DNA of 13,497 bases from Rikenellaceae bacterium (GCA_031286025.1 JAITVB010000092.1:1-13497); one strand, 5' to 3'. Positions 1 to 7,144 are shown, counted from the stretch's first letter. A program made the numbers and translations. The notes: generated from the letters alone by a model not told the origin.

Positions 1-972
1 GGGGACAGCGCCGACCCACCCGGCATCGAAGCCGCAGGCCACGACGGCCGATTCGACGCCTTGCATCAGGAAATCCATGGCTCCCGAGGCCCGGAACACG
101 CCGATTCCGACCAGGATGGCGATCAGATAGGGGATGATTGTGACGGCGGTTTTGAATCCTTCTTTGGCGCCGTCGATGAAAGCGTCGTAGACGTTGATCC
201 GCTTGCGCAACCCTGCCACGATGAAGCCGCAGATGACGAGCAGCAGCAGGATGTTTGAGAAAACGGTGGCATAACCCGAAATTGCTTCGCGGTCGAGGGC
301 GGTGAACAACCATACGATACCGGCAACGGCCGACAGGATGGTCCCGAGCGGAATGAGCACGGCGCGGTCCCAAAGCCGGATGCGCTGCCGGATGCCGATC
401 AGCATAATGGCGACGAAGGTCGACACGAAGGTCGACAACAGGATAGGAATAAAGACATCGGCCGGATTGGCAGCCCCGAGTTGGGCGCGATACATCAGGA
501 TCGTCACCGGGATCAATGTCAGCCCAGAGGCGTTGATCGCCAGGAACATGATCATCGGATTCGATGCGGTGTCCTTTTTCGGGTTAAGTTCCTGAAGCTG
601 TTGCATCACATTAAGGCCAAGGGGGGTGGCGGCATTGTCGAGGCCGAGCAGATTGGCCGAAAAATTCATAAACATCCCGCCGATTACCGGGTGGCCTTTC
701 GGCACTTCCGGAAAAAGTTTTCCGAACAACGGTGCGGCCACGCGGGCAAAGGTGTTGATCACGCCGCCACGTTCGCCGATCTTCATAATGCCGAGCCACA
801 GGGCGAGGATTCCGGTCAACCCCAACGAAATTTCGAAACCTGTCTTGGCCGAGGAAAACGTGGCATTGATGATTTCCGTAAAAACCCCGGTATCGCCCGT
901 GAGCAGCAGTTTACCGAGGGCTACGAGCAGGGCTACAAGAAAAAAGCCGATCCAGATGTAGTTTAAAGCCAT
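1..972 (-). CDS. SpmA-SpmB fused nucleoside-recognition (Gate domain) membrane protein, 3' end missing
   Basis: The minus-strand frame opens at the ATG at 972 and stays open to the window edge, giving 324 residues without a stop. It is a hydrophobic polytopic membrane protein. An SpmA-like half covers roughly residues 1-200 with the family motif GLDNAATPLG at 110-119. An SpmB-like half follows from about 232, with the motif IIPYLIAILVGIGVFRASGA at 279-298. In Bacillus, SpmA and SpmB are separate proteins needed for spore core dehydration. The Bacteroidales do not sporulate, so the role here is probably transport or gating of a small molecule; the substrate is unknown. It starts 13 bases after the stop of the C26/M19 peptidase fusion and has no promoter of its own that I can see, so it is the second gene of that operon. 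The family call is firm; the function is not. Confidence 0.9.
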   Translation of the reverse strand, partial: MALNYIWIGFFLVALLVALGKLLLTGDTGVFTEIINATFSSAKTGFEISLGLTGILALWLGIMKIGERGGVINTFARVAAPLFGKLFPEVPKGHPVIGGMFMNFSANLLGLDNAATPLGLNVMQQLQELNPKKDTASNPMIMFLAINASGLTLIPVTILMYRAQLGAANPADVFIPILLSTFVSTFVAIMLIGIRQRIRLWDRAVLIPLGTILSAVAGIVWLFTALDREAISGYATVFSNILLLLVICGFIVAGLRKRINVYDAFIDGAKEGFKTAVTIIPYLIAILVGIGVFRASGAMDFLMQGVESAVVACGFDAGWVGAVP

Positions 973-985
973 CGTTTCGTATGGG

Positions 986-2836
986 TTAGTGCGTTGCCGC
1001 GGCCTGTATGTTATCGATGACCCGGCGCAAGTTCCTGCCGAGGATTTTTTCGATATCGGGTTCTGTATAGCCTCGCCGCAGAAGTTCTATGGTGATGTTG
1101 ATCAGTTCGTTGGCCCCGTCACAGCCGGGAATGCCTCCCCCGCCGTCGAAGTCGGAGCCGATGCCCGCGCAGTCGACGCCCGCTACGCGGACGACATGGT
1201 CGATGTGGTCGACGGCATCCATCAGCGTGGCTTGGTGATCTTTACTCAGAAAACCGTGGTAGAGACACACCTGCACCACGCCTCCTTTGGCCGCGATGGC
1301 GCGCAACTGGTCGTCGGTCAGGTTGCGCGGGTGGTCGCACAGGGCACGGGCCGAGGAGTGGGAAGCGATAACAGGCGCCGTGCTTTCGTTCAATACATCC
1401 CAAAACGTCGTATCGGCCGCGTGCGACAGGTCGATGACTACACCCAACCGGTTCATTTCGCGTACCGCTTCACGGCCCAACGAACTCAACCCACCGTGTT
1501 CAACCGCCCCTGCCGACGAGTCACAAAGATCGTTCGCCCCGTTGTGACACAGGGTGACATAGACTACTCCCAACTCCCGAAACATAGTTAGATTTTCCAG
1601 GTTCCGGCCCAAGGCGTAACCATTTTCAAGACCAAAGAAGATTGATTTTTTCCCGGCGCGTTTCAGTACTTCGGCCTCGGCAAAAGTGCGGGCCTGGCCC
1701 ACTAATCCGGAGTGGGCATCGATCATTTCCCGTAAAATTTTCAGGATTTCGACGGCGCGCGCAGTAACTTCGCGGTTCGCAACCTCATTGCGGGGGCCTT
1801 GCGGAATATAGGCCGCTTCGATCGCCGCGTCGAGATGCCCCTCGGCCATCTTGACCAGATCGACCCGGGCCACGGGATCACGGCGGCCGATATCCATCGG
1901 GTCGGGCGTCAATTTGAGCGTCGGAGCCGTGTCAACGACGGCGTAGCGGTCGAAAAGCATCGGCGTGTCGGTATGCGAATCGACCGTCAGGTATTTTTCG
2001 TGAATGGCCTTGGCACGCCGAAACAAGGATGCTTCATGGATGAAAAACCGGAACAGCGCCTGCGTCCCCGGATCGGGGTCGGCAGCCGGGCCGGGGACGC
2101 TCACACGCGTTGCCGGGGCGGCCATGTTCTCGGGATGCCATTGCACACCGAAAATACGTCGCTCGGGAAACCCTTCGATCGCTTCGATCACTCCGTCGGG
2201 AGCGACGGCCGTCGTCCGAAAGCCGGGGGCCTCGCCCTTGACAGCCTGGTGGTGGCGCGAATTGACCTCGATTTCGGACCGCCCGAAGATCGAAGCCAAC
2301 ACTGACCCTTCGGCCAATCGTACGGTGTGGGCCGGTCGCTCTTTCGGAATCCCCTCGCCCCACACGGCATGATTGAGCGGCACACCGGGCAGTTGCGACG
2401 GAATATCCTGAAAAAAACGGCCGCCGAAAGCAATGTGGATCACCTGCATCCCACGGCAAATGCCGAAAACCGGCACCTGACGGTCGACCGCCAACCGGAG
2501 CAGCAGGAAGTCATAGGCATCGCGCAACGCATCGACGTCGGTCACCCCGGCAAGGGTCGCCTCGCCGAAATAACGTCCGTCGACATCCGAGCCACCGGTG
2601 AGGATCAATCCATCCATCCGGTCGGCCATTTCGCGCAACGCATCGGCATCGGTCGTGGCCGGAATCAACAGCGGAATGCCCCCCGCATCGAGCACCGACT
2701 GGACGTAGGCGGCGTGCAGGCATGACGTCTGGCCGTCGACGTTGACCGAAAGGCCGACCACCGGAGCACCTTGCCGTCCGCTCCGGACAGGCGCTCCGTC
2801 GGCAGCGGTGTTAAAATCCGTAAAAAACCCAGGCAT
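986..2836 (-). CDS. Fusion of C26 gamma-glutamyl hydrolase-like domain and M19 dipeptidase
   Basis: This 616-residue protein joins two hydrolases. Residues about 24-265 are a class I glutamine amidotransferase-like, peptidase C26 (PuuD/gamma-glutamyl-GABA hydrolase) domain, with nucleophile Cys127 in FGICRG and His234/Glu236 in VQWHPE. Residues about 280-612 are an M19 (renal/membrane dipeptidase) domain. Its metal ligands are present: His288 and Asp290 in DSHTD, bridging Glu404 in FGLENG, His472 in LSHA and His493 in ASHSSA; SDFDGG at 561-566 is also conserved. Both active sites look intact. There is no signal peptide, so it should be cytoplasmic. The frame extends upstream to an ATG at 2926, but the likely promoter lies inside that extension, so I prefer the ATG at 2836. 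By family, one half cleaves gamma-glutamyl bonds and the other cleaves dipeptides, so a gamma-glutamyl peptide such as glutathione is a reasonable substrate (inference). Cotranscribed with the downstream SpmAB-type membrane protein. Confidence 0.9.
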   Translation of the reverse strand: MPGFFTDFNTAADGAPVRSGRQGAPVVGLSVNVDGQTSCLHAAYVQSVLDAGGIPLLIPATTDADALREMADRMDGLILTGGSDVDGRYFGEATLAGVTDVDALRDAYDFLLLRLAVDRQVPVFGICRGMQVIHIAFGGRFFQDIPSQLPGVPLNHAVWGEGIPKERPAHTVRLAEGSVLASIFGRSEIEVNSRHHQAVKGEAPGFRTTAVAPDGVIEAIEGFPERRIFGVQWHPENMAAPATRVSVPGPAADPDPGTQALFRFFIHEASLFRRAKAIHEKYLTVDSHTDTPMLFDRYAVVDTAPTLKLTPDPMDIGRRDPVARVDLVKMAEGHLDAAIEAAYIPQGPRNEVANREVTARAVEILKILREMIDAHSGLVGQARTFAEAEVLKRAGKKSIFFGLENGYALGRNLENLTMFRELGVVYVTLCHNGANDLCDSSAGAVEHGGLSSLGREAVREMNRLGVVIDLSHAADTTFWDVLNESTAPVIASHSSARALCDHPRNLTDDQLRAIAAKGGVVQVCLYHGFLSKDHQATLMDAVDHIDHVVRVAGVDCAGIGSDFDGGGGIPGCDGANELINITIELLRRGYTEPDIEKILGRNLRRVIDNIQAAATH

Positions 2837-2846
2837 CGATGTCGGA

Positions 2847-2894
2847 AATTTCCCGCAAAATACAATAATTTCCCGGAACGGCACAAATTTCCCG
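2847..2894. repeat. Three helically phased AATTTCCCG direct repeats over the promoter
   Basis: Identical 9-mers AATTTCCCG lie at 2847-2855, 2867-2875 and 2886-2894, with start-to-start distances of 20 and 19 bases, close to two helical turns each. The first copy sits in the palindrome GGAAATTTCC. They cover the putative start site, the spacer and the TTTG box of the minus-strand promoter, which is the layout of an operator. A regulator is not identified. Confidence 0.5.
2856..2887 (-). promoter_or_regulatory. Putative Bacteroidetes promoter of the C26/M19-spmAB operon
   Basis: Reading the minus strand, TTTG (complement of 2884-2887) is followed after 21 bases by TATTTTG (complement of 2856-2862). 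The second box is one base shorter than the consensus TAnnTTTG. It would place the transcript start roughly 10-20 bases before the ATG at 2836 and downstream of the alternative ATG at 2926, which supports the shorter protein. Confidence 0.45.
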
Positions 2895-3051
2895 TCCCAT
2901 CCCCGGAACCATGATGAAAATTTCATCGGAAATCACTACCTTCGCTTCCGACCTTTTTTAATTTACCGGATCGATACATTCCCTGCTCCTGTTCCGGGCG
3001 GATGTTTCGGGATGGTTTGTATGATATTTCCAACATCAAAACGACAAAACT

Positions 3052-4422
3052 ATGAAAAAACCGTTTCTGATTCTATCCGGGATAGTAGCGGCCACAAGCG
3101 CCTCCGCACAGTCCGCCCCCTGGTACACCCAGGGCAATTTCGCTCCCGGGACGCGCATCGAATACACGATCGTCAACACGCTTGACATCGCGCGCACGAA
3201 CTGTCCGGTGGTAATACCGCGCGAGACGTTCCCGATGCCCGACATCCACGAAATGTGGATCACGGTGGTCGATCCCCGGTTGCCTTCGGCTCCGGCTCCG
3301 AGCAAGGAGCTGCTCGACCGTCAGGGGGGGCACCAACTCCGTGCCGAAACCAACGGCCACGCCATTTTCCATCAACTGGACGATCTGGATAAAGACGGCT
3401 TGTGGGACGAACTTTTCTTTCAGGTCGACTTGAAACCGAAGGAAAAGCGAACCATCTACTTCTACATCGGCCAGAATGACCGCGGTTGGAACGAACACCG
3501 TACCCATGCGGCGATCGGCAGCTATGCCCGCCACACCATGCCTTTCTGGGAAAGCGAGAACGTGGGTTGGAAAATCTGGTTCAGCAACAGCGTCGACGTC
3601 TTTGCCAAGCGCAAACCGATGCTGATGTCAAACCGCCTGTATATGGGCAACTTCGACGGCTACGGCGTGGCTTATGAAAACCACGACTACGGTTCGGACA
3701 TCCAGGGTGTCGACGACAGTTTCGGCGGCGGTGCGATCTGCCTGTTCGAGGATCCTGCCAACAAGACCAAGGCGAGCAGCCCGCGCTTCACCCCGGCCCA
3801 GGCCGAATTGGCCAAGGGTTCGCGTTTCAACGCCGGGCAGATTTCCGATACCCGCTACGCCTACGAAGTGGTGGTCAACGGCCCGCTCCGCTCGATGGTC
3901 AGGGTCAAAGGCCGCAACTGGGACTCGGGCAACGGCTTTTACGAATATGACCAAACCTACACCGCCTATGCCGGTCAGAGCTACTGCACCTCACAGGTGA
4001 CCTTCAACACCTTCAATCCCAAAAACCTGGGCGTGATGCCCGGCTGCGGCGTGCGCAAGAAACCGAAGGAAGACAACTTCGTGCAGAAGGGCGGCCTCGT
4101 CATTTCGAGCGGTACCGAAAACATCAAGGACCCGGAGAACATCGACGACCGCGACCCGTGGGCGGTGAAGTTTATCGGTATCTCGCTGATCGTGCCCGAT
4201 AAATACCAACCCGAATACCGCTTTGTATCCGACTGGTTGGGCAACCACACCTTTGCCGTAACGCCCGACGACAAGAACAGCTACGAATTCATGCTCATCG
4301 CCGGTTGGTCGGAAGGGGTCGTATACAACAACAAGGCCGATTTCAACGCCTATGCCGAGAAGACGTCGTTGGAGTATAACAATCCTGTGGTGCCTCAATT
4401 CGTGAAGCGGGAACAGAAATAA
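3052..4422 (+). CDS. Secreted DUF4861 domain protein
   Basis: This 456-residue protein has a clear signal peptide (MKKPFLILSGIVAATSASA, cleavage predicted after Ala19 before Gln20), so it is exported to the periplasm or beyond. The mature part matches my recollection of DUF4861 (Pfam), a family of beta-rich proteins common in Bacteroidetes and often encoded near polysaccharide lyases and other glycan-degrading enzymes; no catalytic mechanism is known to me. Aromatic-rich stretches, such as YMGNFDGYGVAYENHDYG in the middle of the protein, would suit sugar binding (inference). No SusC/SusD pair, sulfatase, lyase or glycosidase is next to it here, so its usual glycan context is missing. It is divergent from the C26/M19 operon and is followed by a strong hairpin, so it is probably monocistronic. 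I do not see a convincing promoter; TACCTTCG at 2937-2944 is a weak candidate without a matching upstream box. Confidence 0.85.
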   Translation: MKKPFLILSGIVAATSASAQSAPWYTQGNFAPGTRIEYTIVNTLDIARTNCPVVIPRETFPMPDIHEMWITVVDPRLPSAPAPSKELLDRQGGHQLRAETNGHAIFHQLDDLDKDGLWDELFFQVDLKPKEKRTIYFYIGQNDRGWNEHRTHAAIGSYARHTMPFWESENVGWKIWFSNSVDVFAKRKPMLMSNRLYMGNFDGYGVAYENHDYGSDIQGVDDSFGGGAICLFEDPANKTKASSPRFTPAQAELAKGSRFNAGQISDTRYAYEVVVNGPLRSMVRVKGRNWDSGNGFYEYDQTYTAYAGQSYCTSQVTFNTFNPKNLGVMPGCGVRKKPKEDNFVQKGGLVISSGTENIKDPENIDDRDPWAVKFIGISLIVPDKYQPEYRFVSDWLGNHTFAVTPDDKNSYEFMLIAGWSEGVVYNNKADFNAYAEKTSLEYNNPVVPQFVKREQK

Positions 4423-4432
4423 ACGCCTGCCT

Positions 4433-4480
4433 GAAAGACAACCGGCATCTCATCGTGGAGTGAGGTGCCGGTTGTCTTTC
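4433..4480 (+). terminator. Long hairpin terminator after the DUF4861 gene
   Basis: The arms 4433-4452 and 4461-4480 pair over 20 base pairs with a single G-U wobble and an 8-base loop. The stem starts 11 bases after the stop codon. The right arm ends in GTCTTTC and no long T-run follows, so it may act partly as a transcript-stabilising 3' hairpin as well as a terminator. Confidence 0.8.
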
Positions 4481-4542
4481 GTAGGGCTTTCTCCTCCGGG
4501 GAATTTTTCAACGCCCCCGTATCGCTACGGGAAACGACATAA

Positions 4543-4569
4543 ACATGATGAACACGATCATGTGTTTTT
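4543..4569 (+). terminator. Second small hairpin with T-run
   Basis: ACATGAT (4543-4549) pairs perfectly with ATCATGT (4557-4563) across a 7-base loop and is followed by GTTTTTC. It has the form of a weak intrinsic terminator or a protein-binding inverted repeat about 20 bases upstream of the promoter for the next gene. A further 6-bp hairpin, CCCGTA-tcgc-TACGGG, lies at 4516-4531. Confidence 0.4.
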
Positions 4570-4586
4570 CCGATCGTTATTATCCA

Positions 4587-4616
4587 TATGATCTTAAGGA
4601 ACGGCAACTATTTTTG
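4587..4616 (+). promoter_or_regulatory. Promoter of the small beta-barrel gene
   Basis: TATTTTTG at 4609-4616 is an exact match to the Bacteroidetes -7 consensus TAnnTTTG. The -33 position carries TATG (4587-4590), a one-mismatch form of TTTG, with an 18-base spacer. The predicted transcript has a leader of about 30 bases that is very A/T-rich. Confidence 0.6.
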
Positions 4617-4651
4617 TAAAAATTTAAAAACCTACTGAAAAAACACGGACT

Positions 4652-5287
4652 ATGAAAAAACTATTGTTTTTATATTTTTTATCTCTATGTGCGATATTTA
4701 CATTAACTGCACAGGAGCACAATCGTGTCAAACCTTTGGAATTTGAAGCGGGTTTCCCCGAACGCGCCGACCTGAAACCGTTCGAGTTTGAATTCGGGGC
4801 CGGTATAAATTTCGGCAAAAAGTGGGACGAAATGAATGTTGAAGCGAGCACCAATTTCCTTTTTGAATTGCGATTAAATCGCCCTGAACCGTTTGATCTC
4901 GGTCTGCAATTCAAAGCCGGCAACTTTACTCACAAAATTCCGGACATCGTAAGGATGAACAGCATATTCATAAATCCCACCCTCTTTTTTGACTACAATA
5001 AACGGTTCGACGAACATACGGCCCTTTTTGCCGGGATCGGTGTTGGCGGATCATTCATTCGAAACGAAACATACCTCTGCATCGACTCCTACCGAGGCGT
5101 AAAATTCGATGATCACGCCAATCATTTCGCCGTTACACCACGCATGGGAGTCTTTGTTATGGGGCGTTTGCGCATAACGGCGGAATACGTTTTTACCGCA
5201 AGGGATTACTCACACTTCAATTTGAATGTAGGAATGATCATTGGCAACAGCTACAAAAAAAAGAATTACAACGGGAGGTATTTTTAA
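4652..5287 (+). CDS. Unrecognised small outer-membrane beta-barrel-like protein
   Basis: The gene encodes 211 residues with a signal peptide (MKKLLFLYFLSLCAIFTLTA, cleavage predicted before Gln21). The mature part, about 190 residues, alternates polar and hydrophobic/aromatic residues in short strands separated by Asn/Asp/Gly turns, for example FEFEFGAGINF, FDLGLQFKAG, TALFAGIGVGGSF and LRITAEYVFTA, and the last residue is Phe. This is the pattern of an 8- to 10-stranded outer-membrane beta-barrel, but I cannot name the family. The lipobox-like LSLC in the leader is poor (Leu at -1), so I treat it as a type I signal peptide. The gene is visibly more AT-rich than its neighbours, which could mean recent acquisition. 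It has its own promoter and terminator and is likely monocistronic. Confidence 0.75.
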   Translation: MKKLLFLYFLSLCAIFTLTAQEHNRVKPLEFEAGFPERADLKPFEFEFGAGINFGKKWDEMNVEASTNFLFELRLNRPEPFDLGLQFKAGNFTHKIPDIVRMNSIFINPTLFFDYNKRFDEHTALFAGIGVGGSFIRNETYLCIDSYRGVKFDDHANHFAVTPRMGVFVMGRLRITAEYVFTARDYSHFNLNVGMIIGNSYKKKNYNGRYF

Positions 5288-5354
5288 CCATTCTCGCCAA
5301 GCGACAATGGGAGCCCGTCGGCGGATTTGCCCCATGTAATCCCGGCGATAAATA

Positions 5355-5386
5355 CAAAAGACGGTGCAATGACACACCGCCTTTTG
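5355..5386 (+). terminator. Intrinsic terminator after the small beta-barrel gene
   Basis: CAAAAGACGGTG (5355-5366) pairs with CACCGCCTTTTG (5375-5386) with one A-C mismatch and an 8-base loop. The right arm carries the TTTT run. It lies 68 bases past the stop codon and upstream of the response-regulator promoter. Confidence 0.7.
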
Positions 5387-5421
5387 CGTGGGGAGCAGGG
5401 GGGCGGATCTGTTTTTTTGTT

Positions 5422-5429
5422 TACCTTTG
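5422..5429 (+). promoter_or_regulatory. Putative -7 box of the OmpR-type regulator gene
   Basis: TACCTTTG is an exact TAnnTTTG match about 64 bases before the ATG. No TTTG is present at the expected -33 distance, where the sequence is G-rich, so the promoter may be weak or activator-dependent. Confidence 0.45.
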
Positions 5430-5492
5430 TAAAAATAGGTTCTTTGGGCTCAAAAAGAAGGTGGGAACGAAGAAATGCTTATTTGAAAGAAA

Positions 5493-6182
5493 ATGAACGA
5501 AAAAATACTGATCGTCGACGATGAACGCGATATTTGCGAAATCCTCGAATTCAACCTGGCCAACGAGGGCTTCGAAATCACCTGCGCCTACTCGGCCGAG
5601 GAAGCGGTCGAAAAACTCGTTCCCGATCACTCCCTGATCCTGCTCGACGTGATGATGGGCGGCGTGTCGGGTTACAAGATGGCCGAAACCCTCCGCCGCA
5701 AAGGCAATAAAGTGCCGATCATTTTCCTCACGGCCAGGAACGCCGAGAACGATATGCTTACCGGATTTTCGGTCGGGGGCGACGATTACCTCTCGAAACC
5801 TTTCTCTATCAAAGAGGTCGTGGCCCGTGTGAAAGCCGTCCTCAAATGCGGTCGTGCTGCCGAGCCTGCCGATGCCGCCCCGGCCAAACTCACCTTCGGC
5901 GACCTGACGATCGATCCGGTGTTGAAAGAGGTTTTCGTGGGCGAAGAACGTATCGCACTCACCAAGACCGAGTTCGAACTCCTCTCGCTGTTGGCCTCGA
6001 ACTCGTCGCGTATTTTTTCGCGTGCGGATCTGATCGAAACGCTGTGGGCTGATACACCGTATATTACCGAGCGTACGGTCGATGTCCACATCACCCGCCT
6101 GCGCAAGAAACTGGGCACGTGCGCCTCGCTTATTTCCAACCGATCGGGGTACGGCTACCGGTTGGACACGTCCAATCGATGA
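5493..6182 (+). CDS. OmpR/PhoB-family response regulator, without an adjacent kinase
   Basis: This is a full-length regulator of 229 residues. The receiver domain (about 3-118) has the acidic pair Asp9/Asp10, phosphoacceptor Asp52 in LILLDVMM, Thr80 in FLTAR and Lys102 in SKPF, so phosphorylation should be possible. The C-terminal winged-helix DNA-binding domain (about 132-226) has the usual signatures, ALTKTEFELLSLLA and the recognition helix TERTVDVHITRLRKKLG, and ends in SGYGYRL. It is a cytoplasmic transcription factor, and its targets cannot be read from this window. In Bacteroidales such regulators are normally followed by an overlapping HisKA-type sensor kinase. Here only a short non-homologous ORF overlaps the stop as ATGA, and then the next gene converges from the other strand. 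It is therefore an orphan regulator or one that lost its kinase. Confidence 0.95.
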   Translation: MNEKILIVDDERDICEILEFNLANEGFEITCAYSAEEAVEKLVPDHSLILLDVMMGGVSGYKMAETLRRKGNKVPIIFLTARNAENDMLTGFSVGGDDYLSKPFSIKEVVARVKAVLKCGRAAEPADAAPAKLTFGDLTIDPVLKEVFVGEERIALTKTEFELLSLLASNSSRIFSRADLIETLWADTPYITERTVDVHITRLRKKLGTCASLISNRSGYGYRLDTSNR

Positions 6183-6304
6183 AACTGAAAACGAACGATA
6201 AACGGCGCTTCCCAACACCGGGGGATTTTGGCCGACAGCCGAACCGGCGTGTGTTTCTCGATGGTCACCGCGTCGTTACTCGCTTTGTCCGCCACCCCGG
6301 ATAA
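6179..6304 (+). other. 41-codon ORF overlapping the regulator stop (ATGA); possible remnant of a kinase gene
   Basis: The ATG at 6179 overlaps the TGA of the response regulator in the ATGA arrangement typical of translationally coupled regulator/kinase pairs. The frame gives 41 residues beginning MKLKTNDKRRF, rich in Arg and without a membrane segment or any recognised domain. A neighbouring frame contains the hydrophobic stretch CFSMVTASLLALSA (within 6249-6296), which could be a relic of a first transmembrane helix after a frameshift. The rest of the 220-base convergent gap to 6403 holds no other gene. It could equally be random sequence. Confidence 0.25.
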
Positions 6305-6386
6305 AATAACCCAAAGAGAAGTCCACGCTTTTTTATCACGGAAAGAAGTTGAACGGAAATATCATAACGCACCGTTCGTCGGGAAT

Positions 6387-6419
6387 AAAGAACAGCCTTG
6401 CATTCACAGTCTGTTCTTT
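6387..6419 (-). terminator. Hairpin spanning the 3' end of the LytTR regulator gene
   Basis: AAAGAACAG (6387-6395) and CTGTTCTTT (6411-6419) form a perfect 9-bp stem with a 15-base loop. Read on the minus strand, the 5' arm lies in the last sense codons (Lys-Asn-Arg), the loop contains the stop codon, and the 3' arm ends CTTTATT. It probably terminates the three-gene operon. Confidence 0.55.
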
Positions 6420-7135
6420 TCCAGAAAATCAAGAAACTGCTCCCGGTTATTGCTGCCCAAAGGGATTTTGCAGGATCCGAGCACAATGTGGTTGTTCTCG
6501 AACGCCTCGACCTTCGACAGATTGACGATAAACGACTTATGGGTGCGGATAAACCGTTCCCGGGGCAACTTCTCCTCGACGTTCTTCATCGAACTTTTGG
6601 TGACGTAGTTCTTGGCGGCAGTCGCAATTTTCACATAGTCTTTCAGGCCTTCGACGAAGAGGATGTCGTCGAGATTGATGCGCACGGTCGAATACTCGAC
6701 TCGCACCATCAGGTAATCGGGCGCGGACAACGTGGTCGTCGATGCGGACGAAACGCCCCCCGTCGCCCCGTCGCGCCGGCGCAACTGTATCCGTTCCTGG
6801 ACCTTGGCGACCGCCTGGTAAAACCGGTCGAACGAAAACGGTTTCAGCAGGTAATCGACCACGTTCAACTCATAGCCGGTCAGGGCGTAGTCGGGATAGG
6901 CCGTGGTAAAGATCACCAACGGCAGGCGGTCGGTCGTCCGGACGAAATCGACCCCGGTCAGGTGCGGCATGTTGATGTCGAGGAACATCAGGTCTACCTC
7001 CTCGCGTTGGACCAATTGCCCCGCCTCGATGGCGCTTGAGCAGGTGGCTGTCAGTTCGAGGAAACCGATTTTTCCGCAGAAATCCTCTATGATCTTCAGG
7101 GCCAACGGTTCGTCGTCGACGGCAATGCACTTCAC
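6404..7135 (-). CDS. LytTR-family response regulator
   Basis: The 243-residue protein has an N-terminal receiver domain (about 1-118) with Asp7/Asp8, phosphoacceptor Asp53 in LMFLDINMPHLTG, Thr77 in VIFTTAY and Lys98 in YLLKPF. A linker of about 20 residues rich in Ser/Thr follows, and then a LytTR DNA-binding domain (about 140-240) with the hallmarks ILFVEGLKDYVKI, FIRTHKSFIVNLSKVEAF and KIPLGSNNREQFL. It is the last gene of the minus-strand operon, 25 bases after the LytS-type kinase, which is its obvious phosphodonor. LytTR regulators bind direct repeats with the beta-strand DNA-binding fold; the target promoters are not evident here, though autoregulation of the operon is possible. Confidence 0.96.
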   Translation of the reverse strand: MKCIAVDDEPLALKIIEDFCGKIGFLELTATCSSAIEAGQLVQREEVDLMFLDINMPHLTGVDFVRTTDRLPLVIFTTAYPDYALTGYELNVVDYLLKPFSFDRFYQAVAKVQERIQLRRRDGATGGVSSASTTTLSAPDYLMVRVEYSTVRINLDDILFVEGLKDYVKIATAAKNYVTKSSMKNVEEKLPRERFIRTHKSFIVNLSKVEAFENNHIVLGSCKIPLGSNNREQFLDFLEKNRL

Positions 7136-7144
7136 GTCAATTGC

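Noticed and set aside
481..966. 161-codon plus-strand frame over the SpmAB gene
   Set aside because: Shadow of the minus-strand membrane protein, whose conserved SpmA and SpmB motifs are clear.
989..1591. 200-codon plus-strand frame over the M19 domain
   Set aside because: Antisense to the conserved zinc-binding motifs of the dipeptidase; no start signal or family match.
2837..2926. 30-residue N-terminal extension of the C26/M19 protein
   Set aside because: The putative promoter boxes fall inside this stretch, the residues do not form a signal peptide, and the C26 domain begins well after the ATG at 2836.
4652..4711. Lipoprotein signal (LSLC) in the small beta-barrel protein
   Set aside because: Leu at the -1 position does not fit a lipobox, and a standard cleavage site at TLTA before Gln21 fits better.
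6228..6608. 126-codon plus-strand frame starting with TTG
   Set aside because: It runs antisense into the LytTR gene and shows no domain; only its first hydrophobic stretch is mentioned, as a possible kinase relic.
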